A stretch of DNA of 10,030 bases from JAFTYR01 sp964571375 (GTDB lineage: Bacteria; Pseudomonadota; Gammaproteobacteria; Burkholderiales; Burkholderiaceae_F), in the NCBI GenBank assembly GCA_964571375.1, contig CAZNBL010000045.1:1-10030 (forward strand), written 5' to 3'. The notes under the pieces are model-generated. The model did no database searches. It had not been told where the DNA came from and saw only the letters and a list, made by a program, of their open reading frames with translations. Position numbers and translations under genes: made by a program. Below are positions 1-7,406 of this stretch, piece by piece; position 1 is the stretch's first letter, and each line of letters begins with the position of its first letter.

Positions 1-1
1 G

Positions 2-103
2 CTCAGTTCCGCCAAAGAAGTCGCCGAAAAGCTTGTCCGCTATCTCGACAGCGACGCATTCGGCAGCGAACCGATCGCTGATATCAGAAATATCCATATT
101 TAA
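2..103 (+). CDS. C-terminal end of an unidentified protein (5' truncated by window edge)
   Basis: An open frame enters from the left edge and runs 33 codons to a TAA at 101-103. The visible tail reads as a lysine/glutamate-rich amphipathic helix (Ala-Lys-Glu-Val-Ala-Glu-Lys-Leu-Val-Arg-Tyr-Leu) followed by an acidic turn and the ending Asp-Ile-Arg-Asn-Ile-His-Ile. It is probably coding because its stop sits only 10 bases before the lysS start and the lysS ribosome binding site overlaps that stop, as expected for an operon. I do not recognise the family. In many betaproteobacteria prfB lies upstream of lysS, but this tail does not resemble the PrfB C-terminus as I remember it. Confidence 0.5.
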   Translation, partial: LSSAKEVAEKLVRYLDSDAFGSEPIADIRNIHI

Positions 104-113
104 GGTAATAAAC

Positions 114-1631
114 ATGGAAAACCAAAAAGCAGCACCGGCCCCTCAGGTCGAAGACGAAAACCACATCATCACCGAACGTCTTGCCAAGCTCCAGAAGATC
201 CGTGACGAAGGCACAGCCTTCCCGAACAACTTCGACCGCAAGAACCTGATCGCCGACATCCGCTCCGCTCACGAAGCTGCAACCAACGAAGAGCTCGAAG
301 CCAACCCCGTTGAAGTCGCTATCGCCGGCCGCGTCATGCTCAAGCGCGTGATGGGCAAGGCCAGCTTCGCTACCGTCAAGGACGGCAGCGGCGTCATCCA
401 GCTCTTCCTTACTCCGAGCGTTGTCGGTCAGGAAACTTACGACTTCTTCAAGAAGATGGTCGACCTCGGCGATATCGTCGGTGCCGAAGGCGTTGTGTTC
501 CGCACCAACAAGGGCGAACTCTCCGTACGCGTTTCCAAGCTCGTCATGCTCACTAAGAGCATCCGTCCGCTGCCCAACAAGTTCAACGGCCTCGCAGACC
601 AGGAAATCCGTTACCGTCAGCGCTATCTCGACCTCATCATGAACGATGAAACACGCAGAACTTTCCTTCTGCGCTCCAAGATGATGGCTGCTGTCCGCTC
701 CTTCATGAACAAGAAGGGCTTCATGGAAGTCGAAACACCGATGCTCCACCCGATTCCGGGCGGCGCTTCCGCAAAGCCGTTCATCACTCACCACAATGCG
801 CTCGACATGGACATGTACCTGCGTATCGCTCCGGAACTTTATCTGAAGCGTCTCGTGGTCGGCGGTTTCGAACAGGTTTTCGAACTGAACCGCTCCTTCC
901 GTAACGAAGGTGTCGACGTTCGTCACAACCCTGAATTCACCATGATGGAATTCTATGCAGCCTACCGTGAATACCACTGGCTCATGGACTACACAGAAGA
1001 ACTGCTGCGCACCGTTGCCAAGGAAACTATCGGCACCGATGTCATCCAGTATCAGGGTCACACCATCGATCTGTCCAAGCCGTTCGACCGTCTGACAGCC
1101 GTTCAGGCCGTGCTCAAGTACGCTCCGCAGTACACAGAAGAAAACCTGCAGGATGCCGACTTCATGCACAAGGAACTCGAACGCCTCGGCGAACCGCAGA
1201 AGAAGGGCGTCGGTCTCGGCGCTCTGCAGATGGCTATGTTCGAAGCTGTTGCCGAATCCAAGCTCATTCAGCCGACATACATCATCGACTACCCGGTTGA
1301 AATCTCTCCGCTCGCCCGTGCTTCCGACACACAGCCGGAAATCACAGAACGCTTCGAGCTCTTCATGGCCGGCCGCGAAACTGCCAACGGCTTCTCCGAG
1401 CTCAATGACCCGCAGGATCAGGCCCGCCGCTTCCAGGCTCAGGCCAAGCTCAAGAGCGAAGGCGACGACGAAGCCATGTACTACGATGCCGACTACGTCC
1501 GTGCTCTCGAATACGGTCTGCCCCCGACAGGCGGCTGCGGCGTCGGTCTCGACCGCTTCGCCATGCTCCTGACCGATTCTCCGAGCATCCGCGACGTTCT
1601 GCTCTTCCCGCACATGCGCAGAGAGGCTTAA
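114..1631 (+). CDS. lysS: Lysyl-tRNA synthetase, class II
   Basis: Charges tRNA-Lys with lysine in the cytosol through a lysyl-adenylate; the enzyme is normally a homodimer. The 505-residue product has the same length as E. coli LysS. An OB-fold anticodon-binding domain occupies about residues 67-150. Class II motif 1 includes the Gly-Phe-Met-Glu-Val-Glu-Thr-Pro stretch near 202-209. Motif 2 is the Phe-Arg-Asn-Glu-Gly region, with Arg-His-Asn-Pro-Glu-Phe-Thr following (about 262-285). Motif 3 is Gly-Val-Gly-Leu-Asp-Arg at about 476-481, near the C-terminus. The ATG at 114 is preferred to an in-frame ATG at 33 because the family N-terminus begins here, AAGG at 102-105 is a suitably placed Shine-Dalgarno, and the earlier start would overlap the upstream gene. 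Lysyl-tRNA synthetases also make Ap4A as a side product, which may matter given the downstream Nudix gene. Confidence 0.98.
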   Translation: MENQKAAPAPQVEDENHIITERLAKLQKIRDEGTAFPNNFDRKNLIADIRSAHEAATNEELEANPVEVAIAGRVMLKRVMGKASFATVKDGSGVIQLFLTPSVVGQETYDFFKKMVDLGDIVGAEGVVFRTNKGELSVRVSKLVMLTKSIRPLPNKFNGLADQEIRYRQRYLDLIMNDETRRTFLLRSKMMAAVRSFMNKKGFMEVETPMLHPIPGGASAKPFITHHNALDMDMYLRIAPELYLKRLVVGGFEQVFELNRSFRNEGVDVRHNPEFTMMEFYAAYREYHWLMDYTEELLRTVAKETIGTDVIQYQGHTIDLSKPFDRLTAVQAVLKYAPQYTEENLQDADFMHKELERLGEPQKKGVGLGALQMAMFEAVAESKLIQPTYIIDYPVEISPLARASDTQPEITERFELFMAGRETANGFSELNDPQDQARRFQAQAKLKSEGDDEAMYYDADYVRALEYGLPPTGGCGVGLDRFAMLLTDSPSIRDVLLFPHMRREA

Positions 1632-1635
1632 TGCC

Positions 1636-2463
1636 GTGAAAAACACTGCCCTGATCGAGCGCATCGACGCTTTGATAAGTTCTTTGCGCTCCGGGGCAGT
1701 TGAATCGGTGCCTGCCGGTCATCTTCCTTTTTTGATCGGCGGCACACTTGTCGGACACATCGATCCGGCTTGCGCTCGTTTCCTCGAGCATCATTTCCGC
1801 TTCTTTACCCTCGCCTCCGAGGGACTTATCCTGACCCCGTCCTCTCCCGACGTTCTTTCCCGGCGTCTTGCGACCGCGTCCTACGCCCTGAAGGAAGAAA
1901 ACCGAATCCTCGCCTGGAGAGACGAGATGCTCCCCGTTGTGGCACTCGGACAGGATGAAAACGAACCGAATTTCGGCATGATCGAGCGCGCGGCCTGCCG
2001 CGTATTCGGACTCACCACATTTGCCGTTCACTTAAACGCATTTACCCGAGACGGCCGTCTCTGGGTCGCTCAGAGAGCGCTCACCAAATCCATCAATCCC
2101 GGCATGTGGGACAACATTGCCGCCGGTATCGCTCCTTTCGGCGAAACCTTTGACCGGGCGATGGACCGCGAAGCTCATGAGGAAGCCGGCATTCTGCCCG
2201 GTACCTTCCGCTACCGTTTAATCGACAAACATCTTGTCGCCAGAAACGTCCGGGAAGGCCGTATGCACGAATACACCGTGGTCTACATCACGCAGGTTCC
2301 CGATGACTTCAGACCGCACAATATCGACGGCGAAGTCGCCTGCTTCTCGCTTCTTACTCCGGAAGCCATCCTCGAAGACATAAAAAAAGAGCAGTTCACT
2401 TTCGAATCTGCTCTTTCTACGCTCGTATCGCTTCGCTATTGCGCCGAACACGGCTTCGTCTGA
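1636..2463 (+). CDS. Nudix hydrolase, DUF4743 type
   Basis: A 275-residue protein with a perfect Nudix box (G-x5-E-x7-R-E-A-x-E-E-x-G-I) at residues 164-186, the Mg-binding catalytic helix that cleaves nucleoside or other diphosphate-X bonds. The first 120 residues match the DUF4743 lead domain as I remember it: Gly-x-x-Val-Gly-His-Ile, then Trp-Arg-Asp-Glu, then an Ile-Glu-Arg-Ala-Ala segment before the Nudix fold. The Val-His-Leu-Asn motif and the Lys-Ser-Ile-Asn-Pro-Gly-Met-Trp-Asp-Asn stretch are also typical. Eukaryotic relatives (the Tnr3 Nudix part, yeast YJR142W) remove damaged thiamine diphosphates, so that activity is possible; the substrate here is inferred, not shown. The start is GTG, with AGAGAGG at 1620-1626 as ribosome binding site. 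It lies four bases after lysS and is probably translationally coupled to it. Ap4A hydrolysis is an alternative role. Confidence 0.9.
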   Translation: MKNTALIERIDALISSLRSGAVESVPAGHLPFLIGGTLVGHIDPACARFLEHHFRFFTLASEGLILTPSSPDVLSRRLATASYALKEENRILAWRDEMLPVVALGQDENEPNFGMIERAACRVFGLTTFAVHLNAFTRDGRLWVAQRALTKSINPGMWDNIAAGIAPFGETFDRAMDREAHEEAGILPGTFRYRLIDKHLVARNVREGRMHEYTVVYITQVPDDFRPHNIDGEVACFSLLTPEAILEDIKKEQFTFESALSTLVSLRYCAEHGFV

Positions 2464-2467
2464 TGTT

Positions 2468-2506
2468 GCCCTTCTGAAACGCTGTAAGACGCTCCGAAGG
2501 GCTTTT
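2468..2506 (+). terminator. Probable terminator of the lysS-Nudix transcript
   Basis: A seven-base perfect stem, GCCCTTC at 2468-2474 with GAAGGGC at 2496-2502, encloses a 21-base loop and is followed by TTTT then C. It begins five bases after the Nudix stop codon. The loop is long and the T run short, so termination may be only moderate. Read on the minus strand, the hairpin is not followed by T residues and so is not a clear terminator for the converging isc operon. Confidence 0.6.
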
Positions 2507-2515
2507 CACTCGCTT

Positions 2516-2710
2516 TTACTCTCTTTCATCGAGCCAAGCCAGAAGAATCGCTTCCAGGATCTTTTCGTTGCTTGCTTCGGGATCGTCTTCGAATCCGTCG
2601 AGCTCGCAGATCATGCGATGCATCTGCTCAAAACCGATGGTCAGAGGATCGAGATCGGGGAAGTTGTCCGCGAGCTCGATCGCAATATCCTGAGTATCGC
2701 TCCAGCGCAT
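2516..2710 (-). CDS. iscX: Fe-S assembly accessory protein IscX
   Basis: A small acidic protein of 64 residues, close to the 66 of E. coli IscX (YfhJ). Diagnostic segments are Pro-Asp-Leu-Asp-Pro, Met-His-x-x-Ile-Cys-Glu-Leu, and a nearly invariant C-terminal part with Asp-Asp-Pro-Glu-Ala-Ser-Asn-Glu-Lys-Ile-Leu-Glu-Ala-Ile-Leu. In E. coli IscX binds IscS on the same surface as frataxin CyaY, binds iron weakly, and tunes the rate of cluster assembly on IscU. Its ATG shares a base with the fdx TGA (TGATG), and GAGG seven bases upstream lies inside fdx, which indicates coupled translation. It is the last gene of the isc operon. Confidence 0.97.
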   Translation of the reverse strand: MRWSDTQDIAIELADNFPDLDPLTIGFEQMHRMICELDGFEDDPEASNEKILEAILLAWLDERE

Positions 2711-3048
2711 CAGAATGCCTCTCTGGCGTGGTTCTTGGTGTAGCGCGGAATTTCCACCACCAGATCTTCGTCACCGATGATCGTGCGGCAGGACAGGCGG
2801 GAATTGGGCTTTAAGCCCCAGGCCTGATCGAGGATATCTTCTTCCTGATCTTCTGCGGGTTCCAGAGAGTCGAAACCTTCGGCGATGTAAACGTGGCAGG
2901 TTGTGCAGCCGCAGGAGAATTCGCAGGCGTGCTCGATAAACACCTTGTGAGCAACGAGTTCGCGGGCGAGATTCTTACCCGGTTCGCTTTCAAATTCAGC
3001 GCCGTTCGGGCAGATAGTCGGATGCGGAAGTACGGTAATCTTTGTCAT
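2710..3048 (-). CDS. fdx: Isc-type [2Fe-2S] ferredoxin
   Basis: A 112-residue adrenodoxin-like ferredoxin that delivers electrons to the IscS-IscU complex during cluster assembly. The cluster ligands are Cys42, Cys48, Cys51 and Cys87, at the same numbers as in E. coli Fdx; the non-ligand Cys46 in Cys-Glu-Phe-Ser-Cys-Gly-Cys is also kept. The chain has the acidic partner-binding patch of this group (Glu-Pro-Ala-Glu-Asp-Gln-Glu-Glu-Asp) at about 63-71. The ATG comes one base after the hscA stop codon, with GAGG six bases upstream. It overlaps iscX by one base. Confidence 0.98.
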   Translation of the reverse strand: MTKITVLPHPTICPNGAEFESEPGKNLARELVAHKVFIEHACEFSCGCTTCHVYIAEGFDSLEPAEDQEEDILDQAWGLKPNSRLSCRTIIGDEDLVVEIPRYTKNHAREAF

Positions 3049-3049
3049 A

Positions 3050-4912
3050 TCAAACCTCGTCGACTGCCTTACCTTGCAGGGCAGCCAGAATTGTTCTGTT
3101 CATACGGCGTGCGGCAAAAGCTTCGGTACCCTTGGAAAGTGCCGCAGCTGCCTTTTTAATACTTTCGGTATCGCCCTCTTCTCTCTGACGTGCCAGTTCG
3201 AGAATGAGCGCATCGATTTCTGCGCGTTCTTCTGTGTTGAGAAGATCGGCGTCGGAAGCGAGAGCAGAACCTACAGATTCAAGAAGGCGCAGTGCTTCGA
3301 CCTTCTGTTCTCTCAATTCGCGGGCCTTCATGTCTTCTTCGGCGTGACCGTGAGAATCCTGCAGCATTTTGAGGATTTCTCCGTCGGAAAGACCGTAGGA
3401 GGGCTTAACCTGTACGCTTGCTTCGACACCGGTTGTCTGTTCGCGGGCCGTAACGGAAAGCAGACCGTCGGCATCGACCTGGAACGTGACGCGGATGCGT
3501 GCGGCGCCGGCCACCATCGACGGAATACCGCGGAGCGAGAACTTCGCAAGAGAGCGGCAGTCTTCGACGAGATCTCGTTCACCCTGAACTACATGGAAGC
3601 TCATGGCGCTCTGACCGTCCTTGAAGGTCGTAAAGTCCTGAGCCATAGCCACCGGAATCGCGGTGTTTCTCGGAATAATTCTTTCAACAAGACCGCCCAT
3701 GGTTTCAAGACCGAGGGAGAGCGGCGTAACGTCAAGCAGCAGCCAGTCTTCGCCCGGAGCGTGATTGCCCACAAGGAGGTTGGCCTGCATGGAAGCACCG
3801 ATCGCAACAACTTCGTCGGGGTCGATATCGGTGAGCGGCTCTCTTTCAAAGAGATCGGCGACTGCGCTGCGCACTGCCGGCATGCGGGTGGAACCGCCGA
3901 CCAGGACCACGCCCTGAACGTCGCTTCGCTTCAATTCGGCATCTTTAAGAACCTGCTTGGTAGCGTCGATCGTACGGGTCACCAGGTGGTGCGTGATCGA
4001 ATCGAATACTTCGCGGGTAATCGTAACGTTGATGATCTGACCGTCGGAGAGCTCGGCATAAACCGTGGCACGATCCTCTTCGGTAAGACGTTCCTTGGCG
4101 GAGCGGGCTTTCATCATGAGAAGACGCATGTCGTCGGCGTTTAAGCGCGGAAGACCTGCCTGCTCAATCACCCAGCAATAAAGACGCTGGTCGAAATCGT
4201 CGCCGCCGAGCTGGCTGTTGCCGCCGGTTGCGAGCACTTCGAAAACACCCTTGCTCAGCTTCAGAATAGAAACGTCGAACGTACCGCCGCCGAGGTCGTA
4301 GACCACGTAGATGCCTTCGGCACCGCGGTCAAGACCGTAAGCGAGCGCTGCGGCCGTCGGTTCGTTCAGAAGACGCAGTACCTTGAGACCGGCGAGCTTG
4401 GCGGCATCCTTGGTGCTCTGGCGCTGAGCGTCGTCAAAGTAAGCCGGAACCGTGATGACGGCACCGGTCAGTTCTCCGCCCAAGCGGTCTTCGACGCGCT
4501 TTTTGAGAACCTTCAGAATTTCAGCCGACACTTCGACCGGAGATTTTTCACCGGCAACGGTATGGAGCTTGACCATACCTTCGTTCTGTACGAAGTCGTA
4601 CGGCATGTAGGTATCGTTACCCAGCTCTTCGGCTCCGCGGCCCATCAGGCGCTTGACGCTCGAAATCGTGTTGAGGGAGTCGGTTGCGGCAAAAGCCTTG
4701 GCTTCTTCGCCGACCATAACCGATCCGTCCTCGAGATAACGCACGACGGAGGCAAGCTGTGCGCGGCCTTCTGCGTCTCTGAGAACTTCGTTGACACCGC
4801 TCACGACCGTAGCGGCCAAAGAATTCGTCGTACCTAAGTCAATACCGACAGAAAAACGCTCCTCATGGGGAGCGGTCGACATGCCCGGTTCGGCAATCTG
4901 TAATAACGACAT
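3050..4912 (-). CDS. hscA: Hsp70-family chaperone HscA for Fe-S cluster transfer
   Basis: A 620-residue specialised Hsp70 (E. coli HscA is 616) that recognises the LPPVK motif of IscU and uses ATP to drive cluster transfer to acceptor proteins. The ATPase domain starts with Gly-Ile-Asp-Leu-Gly-Thr-Thr-Asn-Ser at 23-31. Asn-Glu-Pro-Thr-Ala-Ala lies at 183-188, Asp-Leu-Gly-Gly-Gly-Thr-Phe-Asp at 206-213, and the second phosphate loop Val-Gly-Gly-Ser-Thr-Arg at 338-343. The interdomain linker with Asp-Val-Thr-Pro-Leu-Ser-Leu-Gly is at 394-401, followed by the beta-sandwich substrate domain and a helical lid. The N-terminus (Ser-Leu-Leu-Gln-Ile-Ala-Glu-Pro-Gly) is the HscA signature that separates it from DnaK. 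It starts six bases after hscB, with only a weak GGA ribosome binding site, which suggests coupling to hscB. Confidence 0.98.
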   Translation of the reverse strand: MSLLQIAEPGMSTAPHEERFSVGIDLGTTNSLAATVVSGVNEVLRDAEGRAQLASVVRYLEDGSVMVGEEAKAFAATDSLNTISSVKRLMGRGAEELGNDTYMPYDFVQNEGMVKLHTVAGEKSPVEVSAEILKVLKKRVEDRLGGELTGAVITVPAYFDDAQRQSTKDAAKLAGLKVLRLLNEPTAAALAYGLDRGAEGIYVVYDLGGGTFDVSILKLSKGVFEVLATGGNSQLGGDDFDQRLYCWVIEQAGLPRLNADDMRLLMMKARSAKERLTEEDRATVYAELSDGQIINVTITREVFDSITHHLVTRTIDATKQVLKDAELKRSDVQGVVLVGGSTRMPAVRSAVADLFEREPLTDIDPDEVVAIGASMQANLLVGNHAPGEDWLLLDVTPLSLGLETMGGLVERIIPRNTAIPVAMAQDFTTFKDGQSAMSFHVVQGERDLVEDCRSLAKFSLRGIPSMVAGAARIRVTFQVDADGLLSVTAREQTTGVEASVQVKPSYGLSDGEILKMLQDSHGHAEEDMKARELREQKVEALRLLESVGSALASDADLLNTEERAEIDALILELARQREEGDTESIKKAAAALSKGTEAFAARRMNRTILAALQGKAVDEV

Positions 4913-4918
4913 TGATTT

Positions 4919-5425
4919 TTATCCGTGTGCGAGTTCGCTCTTCTGGCGGTTCAGGAAAAGAAGCTTCTGTACGAGAAGAGCAGCTGCCGCAGCATCTTTG
5001 TCTTCATCGAGCTTCTTTTCGAGTTCGGCAACCAGCAGGCCGTACTCTCGGTTGATCTCTTCGGCAAGAGCGTCGAGCTCTGCCTGATCCTGAGCCTCAA
5101 GCGCCTCTTCAAGGCGTTCGCGTCGCTCGAGCTGCTCGAGAAGGAAGTCTTCCTCGATGCTGCCGCTGGAGTTTTCGTTGACCTTGACTCCGAGCGACTC
5201 ACAGAGCAGCTTGGCGCGCTCCGTGGGGCTCTTTAACTTGGCGTAAGACTCATTGATGAGCGTTGCCCACTGCTGGGCAACGCGCTTTTCTGCTTCGCCG
5301 GCGTTGGCAAACCGATCCGGATGAACCTTCTTGACGACCTCGATATAACGGGCGGTCAGCTCTTCTTCGTTGAGAGCAAACTTCTTCGGAAGAGAGAAAA
5401 TCTCAAAAGGATTCAGTGCAGCCAA
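4919..5425 (-). CDS. hscB: J-domain co-chaperone HscB
   Basis: A 168-residue Hsc20-type co-chaperone (E. coli HscB is 171) that brings IscU to HscA and stimulates its ATPase. The J domain covers about residues 4-76, with the essential His-Pro-Asp at 35-37. The C-terminal three-helix bundle contains the Phe-Leu-Leu-Glu-Gln-Leu-Glu-x-Arg-Glu segment that binds IscU. The start codon must be TTG at 5425-5423. No other methionine codon occurs in the frame, the in-frame stop of iscA lies seven codons upstream, and AAGAGG is six bases before the TTG. TTG usually lowers initiation, which may keep HscB below its partners. The gene lies 18 bases after iscA. Confidence 0.96.
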   Translation of the reverse strand: MAALNPFEIFSLPKKFALNEEELTARYIEVVKKVHPDRFANAGEAEKRVAQQWATLINESYAKLKSPTERAKLLCESLGVKVNENSSGSIEEDFLLEQLERRERLEEALEAQDQAELDALAEEINREYGLLVAELEKKLDEDKDAAAAALLVQKLLFLNRQKSELAHG

Positions 5426-5431
5426 TCTTGA

Positions 5432-5437
5432 CCTCTT
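5432..5437 (-). promoter_or_regulatory. Ribosome binding site fixing the TTG start of hscB
   Basis: On the minus strand AAGAGG lies six bases ahead of TTG at 5425-5423. A good Shine-Dalgarno at this spacing, with no ATG or GTG available in frame, supports TTG as the real hscB start. Confidence 0.75.
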
Positions 5438-5443
5438 AAGCGG

Positions 5444-5767
5444 TTAAACGTGGAAGGACTTGCCGCAGCCGCAGCTGCCCTTTTCGTTCGGATTACGGAA
5501 CTTGAAGCCGTAGTTGAGGCCTTCCTTGACGTAATCGAGTTCGGTGCCGTCGATGTAAACAAGGCTCTTCGGGTCAACGAAAACCTTGACGCCGAAAGAC
5601 TCGTATACGTTGTCTTCAGGGTTGGCCTGATCGACGAATTCGAGAGCGTAAGCCATGCCGGAGCAGCCGCTGGTCTTCACACCGAGGCGAAGACCGAGGC
5701 CCTTGCCGCGCTTGGTAAGGAACTGCTGAACGTGTTCGGCAGCCTTCTCTGTCAGAGTTACAGCCAT
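5444..5767 (-). CDS. iscA: A-type Fe-S carrier IscA
   Basis: A 107-residue HesB/IscA-family protein, the same length as E. coli IscA. It carries iron or an Fe-S cluster between the IscU machinery and target proteins. The three conserved ligand cysteines are present at 35, 99 and 101 (Gly-Cys-Ser-Gly and Ser-Cys-Gly-Cys-Gly), matching the E. coli numbers. The ATG lies one base after the iscU stop codon, and AAGGAG seven bases upstream lies inside the end of iscU, so the two are likely translated in a coupled way. Confidence 0.98.
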   Translation of the reverse strand: MAVTLTEKAAEHVQQFLTKRGKGLGLRLGVKTSGCSGMAYALEFVDQANPEDNVYESFGVKVFVDPKSLVYIDGTELDYVKEGLNYGFKFRNPNEKGSCGCGKSFHV

Positions 5768-5768
5768 C

Positions 5769-6161
5769 TTACTTCTCCTTGCCGGCCTGCTTGCTGCGAT
5801 AGTCTTCGACAGCAGCCTTGATGGCGTCTTCGGCGAGAATAGAGCAGTGAATCTTGACCGGCGGCAGTTCGAGTTCGTCGGCGATTTCTGTGTTCTTGAG
5901 CTGTTCGGCTTCTTCGACGGATTTACCCTTGATGAGTTCTGTCACCAGAGAGCTCGAAGCAATAGCGCTTGTGCAGCCGTATGTCTTGAACTTAGCGTCT
6001 TCGATGATACCTTCGTCATTGACCTTGATCTGCAGGCTCAGTACGTCGCCGCAGGCGGGAGCGCCGCGTGTGCCGGTACCGACGTTCGGATCGTTCTTGT
6101 CGAGACGGCCGACGTTTCTCGGATTGTTAAAGTGGTCAAGGACCTTATCGCTGTATTGCAT
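5769..6161 (-). CDS. iscU: Fe-S cluster scaffold IscU
   Basis: The scaffold on which [2Fe-2S] and then [4Fe-4S] clusters are built from IscS-derived sulfur. The 130-residue protein keeps Cys37, Cys63, His105 and Cys106 as cluster or iron ligands, and Asp39, whose loss stabilises bound cluster in homologues. The HscA recognition motif LPPVK is intact at 99-103. It is very close to E. coli IscU along most of its length. One small difference from the E. coli sequence as I recall it is Thr64 directly after Cys63, where Gly is usual. It follows iscS by 26 bases and has GGAG nine bases ahead of its ATG. Confidence 0.99.
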   Translation of the reverse strand: MQYSDKVLDHFNNPRNVGRLDKNDPNVGTGTRGAPACGDVLSLQIKVNDEGIIEDAKFKTYGCTSAIASSSLVTELIKGKSVEEAEQLKNTEIADELELPPVKIHCSILAEDAIKAAVEDYRSKQAGKEK

Positions 6162-6187
6162 GTTCTGTTACTCCGTAAACTGTCCGA

Positions 6188-7396
6188 TCAGTGTTCTGCC
6201 CATTCGACGCTCTTAAGGTCGACGCCTTCCTTGTACATTTCCCAAAGCGGGGACATGTCGCGCAGCTTGGCAACCTGTTCGGTCACAGTCTTGATGACGT
6301 AATCGATTTCTTCTTCGGTTGTGAAGCGGCCGATTGTAAAGCGAATGGAGCTGTGAGCAAGCTCGTCGTCGATGCCGAGAGCACGCAGAACATAAGACGG
6401 TTCAAGGCTGGCGGATGTGCAGGCGGAACCGGAAGAAACTGCGATGTCCTTGCAGCTGGCCATCAGGGCTTCGCCTTCAACAAATGCAAAGCTCATGTTG
6501 AGGTTGAAGGAAACGCGGTGTTCGAGGCTGCCGTTAACATGTGTGGCTTCGATCTTGGAGAGACCTTCCATCAGACGGTCGCGCAGCTTGCGTTCTCTGG
6601 CTGTTTCGCTTTCAAGTTCGAGACGTGCGAGACGATAGGCTTCGCCCATACCGACGATCTGGTGTGTGGCGAGTGTGCCGCTTCTGAAACCTCTTTCATG
6701 GCCGCCGCCGTGAATGATGGCTTCGAGACGGGCGCGGGGCTTGCGGCGGACAAAGATAGCGCCGATACCCTTCGGGCCGTAAATCTTGTGGGAAGACATC
6801 GACAGCAGGTCGATCTTGAGTTCCTGCATATCGAGCGGAATCTTACCGATAGCCTGAGTGGCGTCGCAGTGGAAGAGAACGCCCTTGGCGCGGCAGAGTT
6901 CGCCGATTTCCTTGATCGGCTGGATCGTACCGATTTCGTTGTTGACGGCCATGATCGACACCAGAGTGGTATCCGGACGGATAGCAGCTTCGAGAGCGTC
7001 GAGCGGAACAAGACCGTCCTGATCTACGTCGAGGTAAGTGACTTCGAAGCCTTCGCGTTCGAGTTCACGCATCGAGTCCAAAATGGCCTTGTGTTCTGTC
7101 TTCTGAGTGATCAGGTGCTTGCCCTTTTCGCTGTGGAAACGGGCGACACCCTTACAGGCGAGGTTGTCGCTTTCTGTAGCGCCGCTGGTGAAGACAATTT
7201 CCTTCGGGTCGGCGTTGATCAGAGCTGCAACTTCGTTACGGGCGTTTTCGACAGCTTCCTTAGCTTCCCAGCCGAAAGCGTGGCTGGTGGATGCCGGATT
7301 ACCGAACTTTTCGAAAAGCCAGGGAACCATTTTGTCGACTACACGGGGGTCAACCGGAGTGGTGGCAGAGTAGTCAAGGTAGATCGGGAATTTCAT
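6188..7396 (-). CDS. iscS: Cysteine desulfurase IscS
   Basis: A PLP enzyme that turns cysteine into alanine and holds the sulfur as a persulfide for IscU, tRNA thiolation and other acceptors. The product has 402 residues (E. coli IscS has 404). The PLP lysine is Lys204 in Ser-Ser-His-Lys-Ile-Tyr-Gly-Pro-Lys-Gly, the acid-base histidine is His102, and the persulfide cysteine is Cys326 in the mobile loop Ser-Ser-Gly-Ser-Ala-Cys-Thr-Ser. All are two lower than the E. coli numbers. The ATG at 7396 is chosen because the protein then begins Met-Lys-Phe-Pro-Ile-Tyr-Leu-Asp-Tyr-Ser as in its family and GGAG lies six bases upstream. An in-frame ATG at 7408 overlaps that Shine-Dalgarno and is rejected. 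Confidence 0.99.
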   Translation of the reverse strand: MKFPIYLDYSATTPVDPRVVDKMVPWLFEKFGNPASTSHAFGWEAKEAVENARNEVAALINADPKEIVFTSGATESDNLACKGVARFHSEKGKHLITQKTEHKAILDSMRELEREGFEVTYLDVDQDGLVPLDALEAAIRPDTTLVSIMAVNNEIGTIQPIKEIGELCRAKGVLFHCDATQAIGKIPLDMQELKIDLLSMSSHKIYGPKGIGAIFVRRKPRARLEAIIHGGGHERGFRSGTLATHQIVGMGEAYRLARLELESETARERKLRDRLMEGLSKIEATHVNGSLEHRVSFNLNMSFAFVEGEALMASCKDIAVSSGSACTSASLEPSYVLRALGIDDELAHSSIRFTIGRFTTEEEIDYVIKTVTEQVAKLRDMSPLWEMYKEGVDLKSVEWAEH

Positions 7397-7402
7397 GGAT
7401 AA

Positions 7403-7406
7403 CTCC
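7403..7406 (-). promoter_or_regulatory. Ribosome binding site fixing the iscS start
   Basis: GGAG on the minus strand, six bases ahead of the ATG at 7396-7394. It decides against the alternative in-frame ATG at 7408-7406, which overlaps it. Confidence 0.75.

Noticed and set aside
33..113. N-terminally extended lysS starting at an ATG at 33
   Set aside because: The extra 27 residues are unlike the family and would overlap the upstream reading frame. ATG 114 has a Shine-Dalgarno and gives the usual length.
84..1664. A 526-codon open frame antisense to lysS
   Set aside because: The sense frame is an unmistakable lysyl-tRNA synthetase. The mirror frame stays open because the gene avoids the codons that read as stops on the other strand. 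Its product has no recognisable domain.
3074..4144. A 356-codon open frame antisense to hscA
   Set aside because: It is a shadow of the hscA coding sequence, with low-complexity translation and no known family features.
6191..7402. A 403-codon open frame antisense to iscS
   Set aside because: It is the codon-bias shadow of iscS, covering almost the same span and lacking recognisable motifs or a convincing independent start signal.
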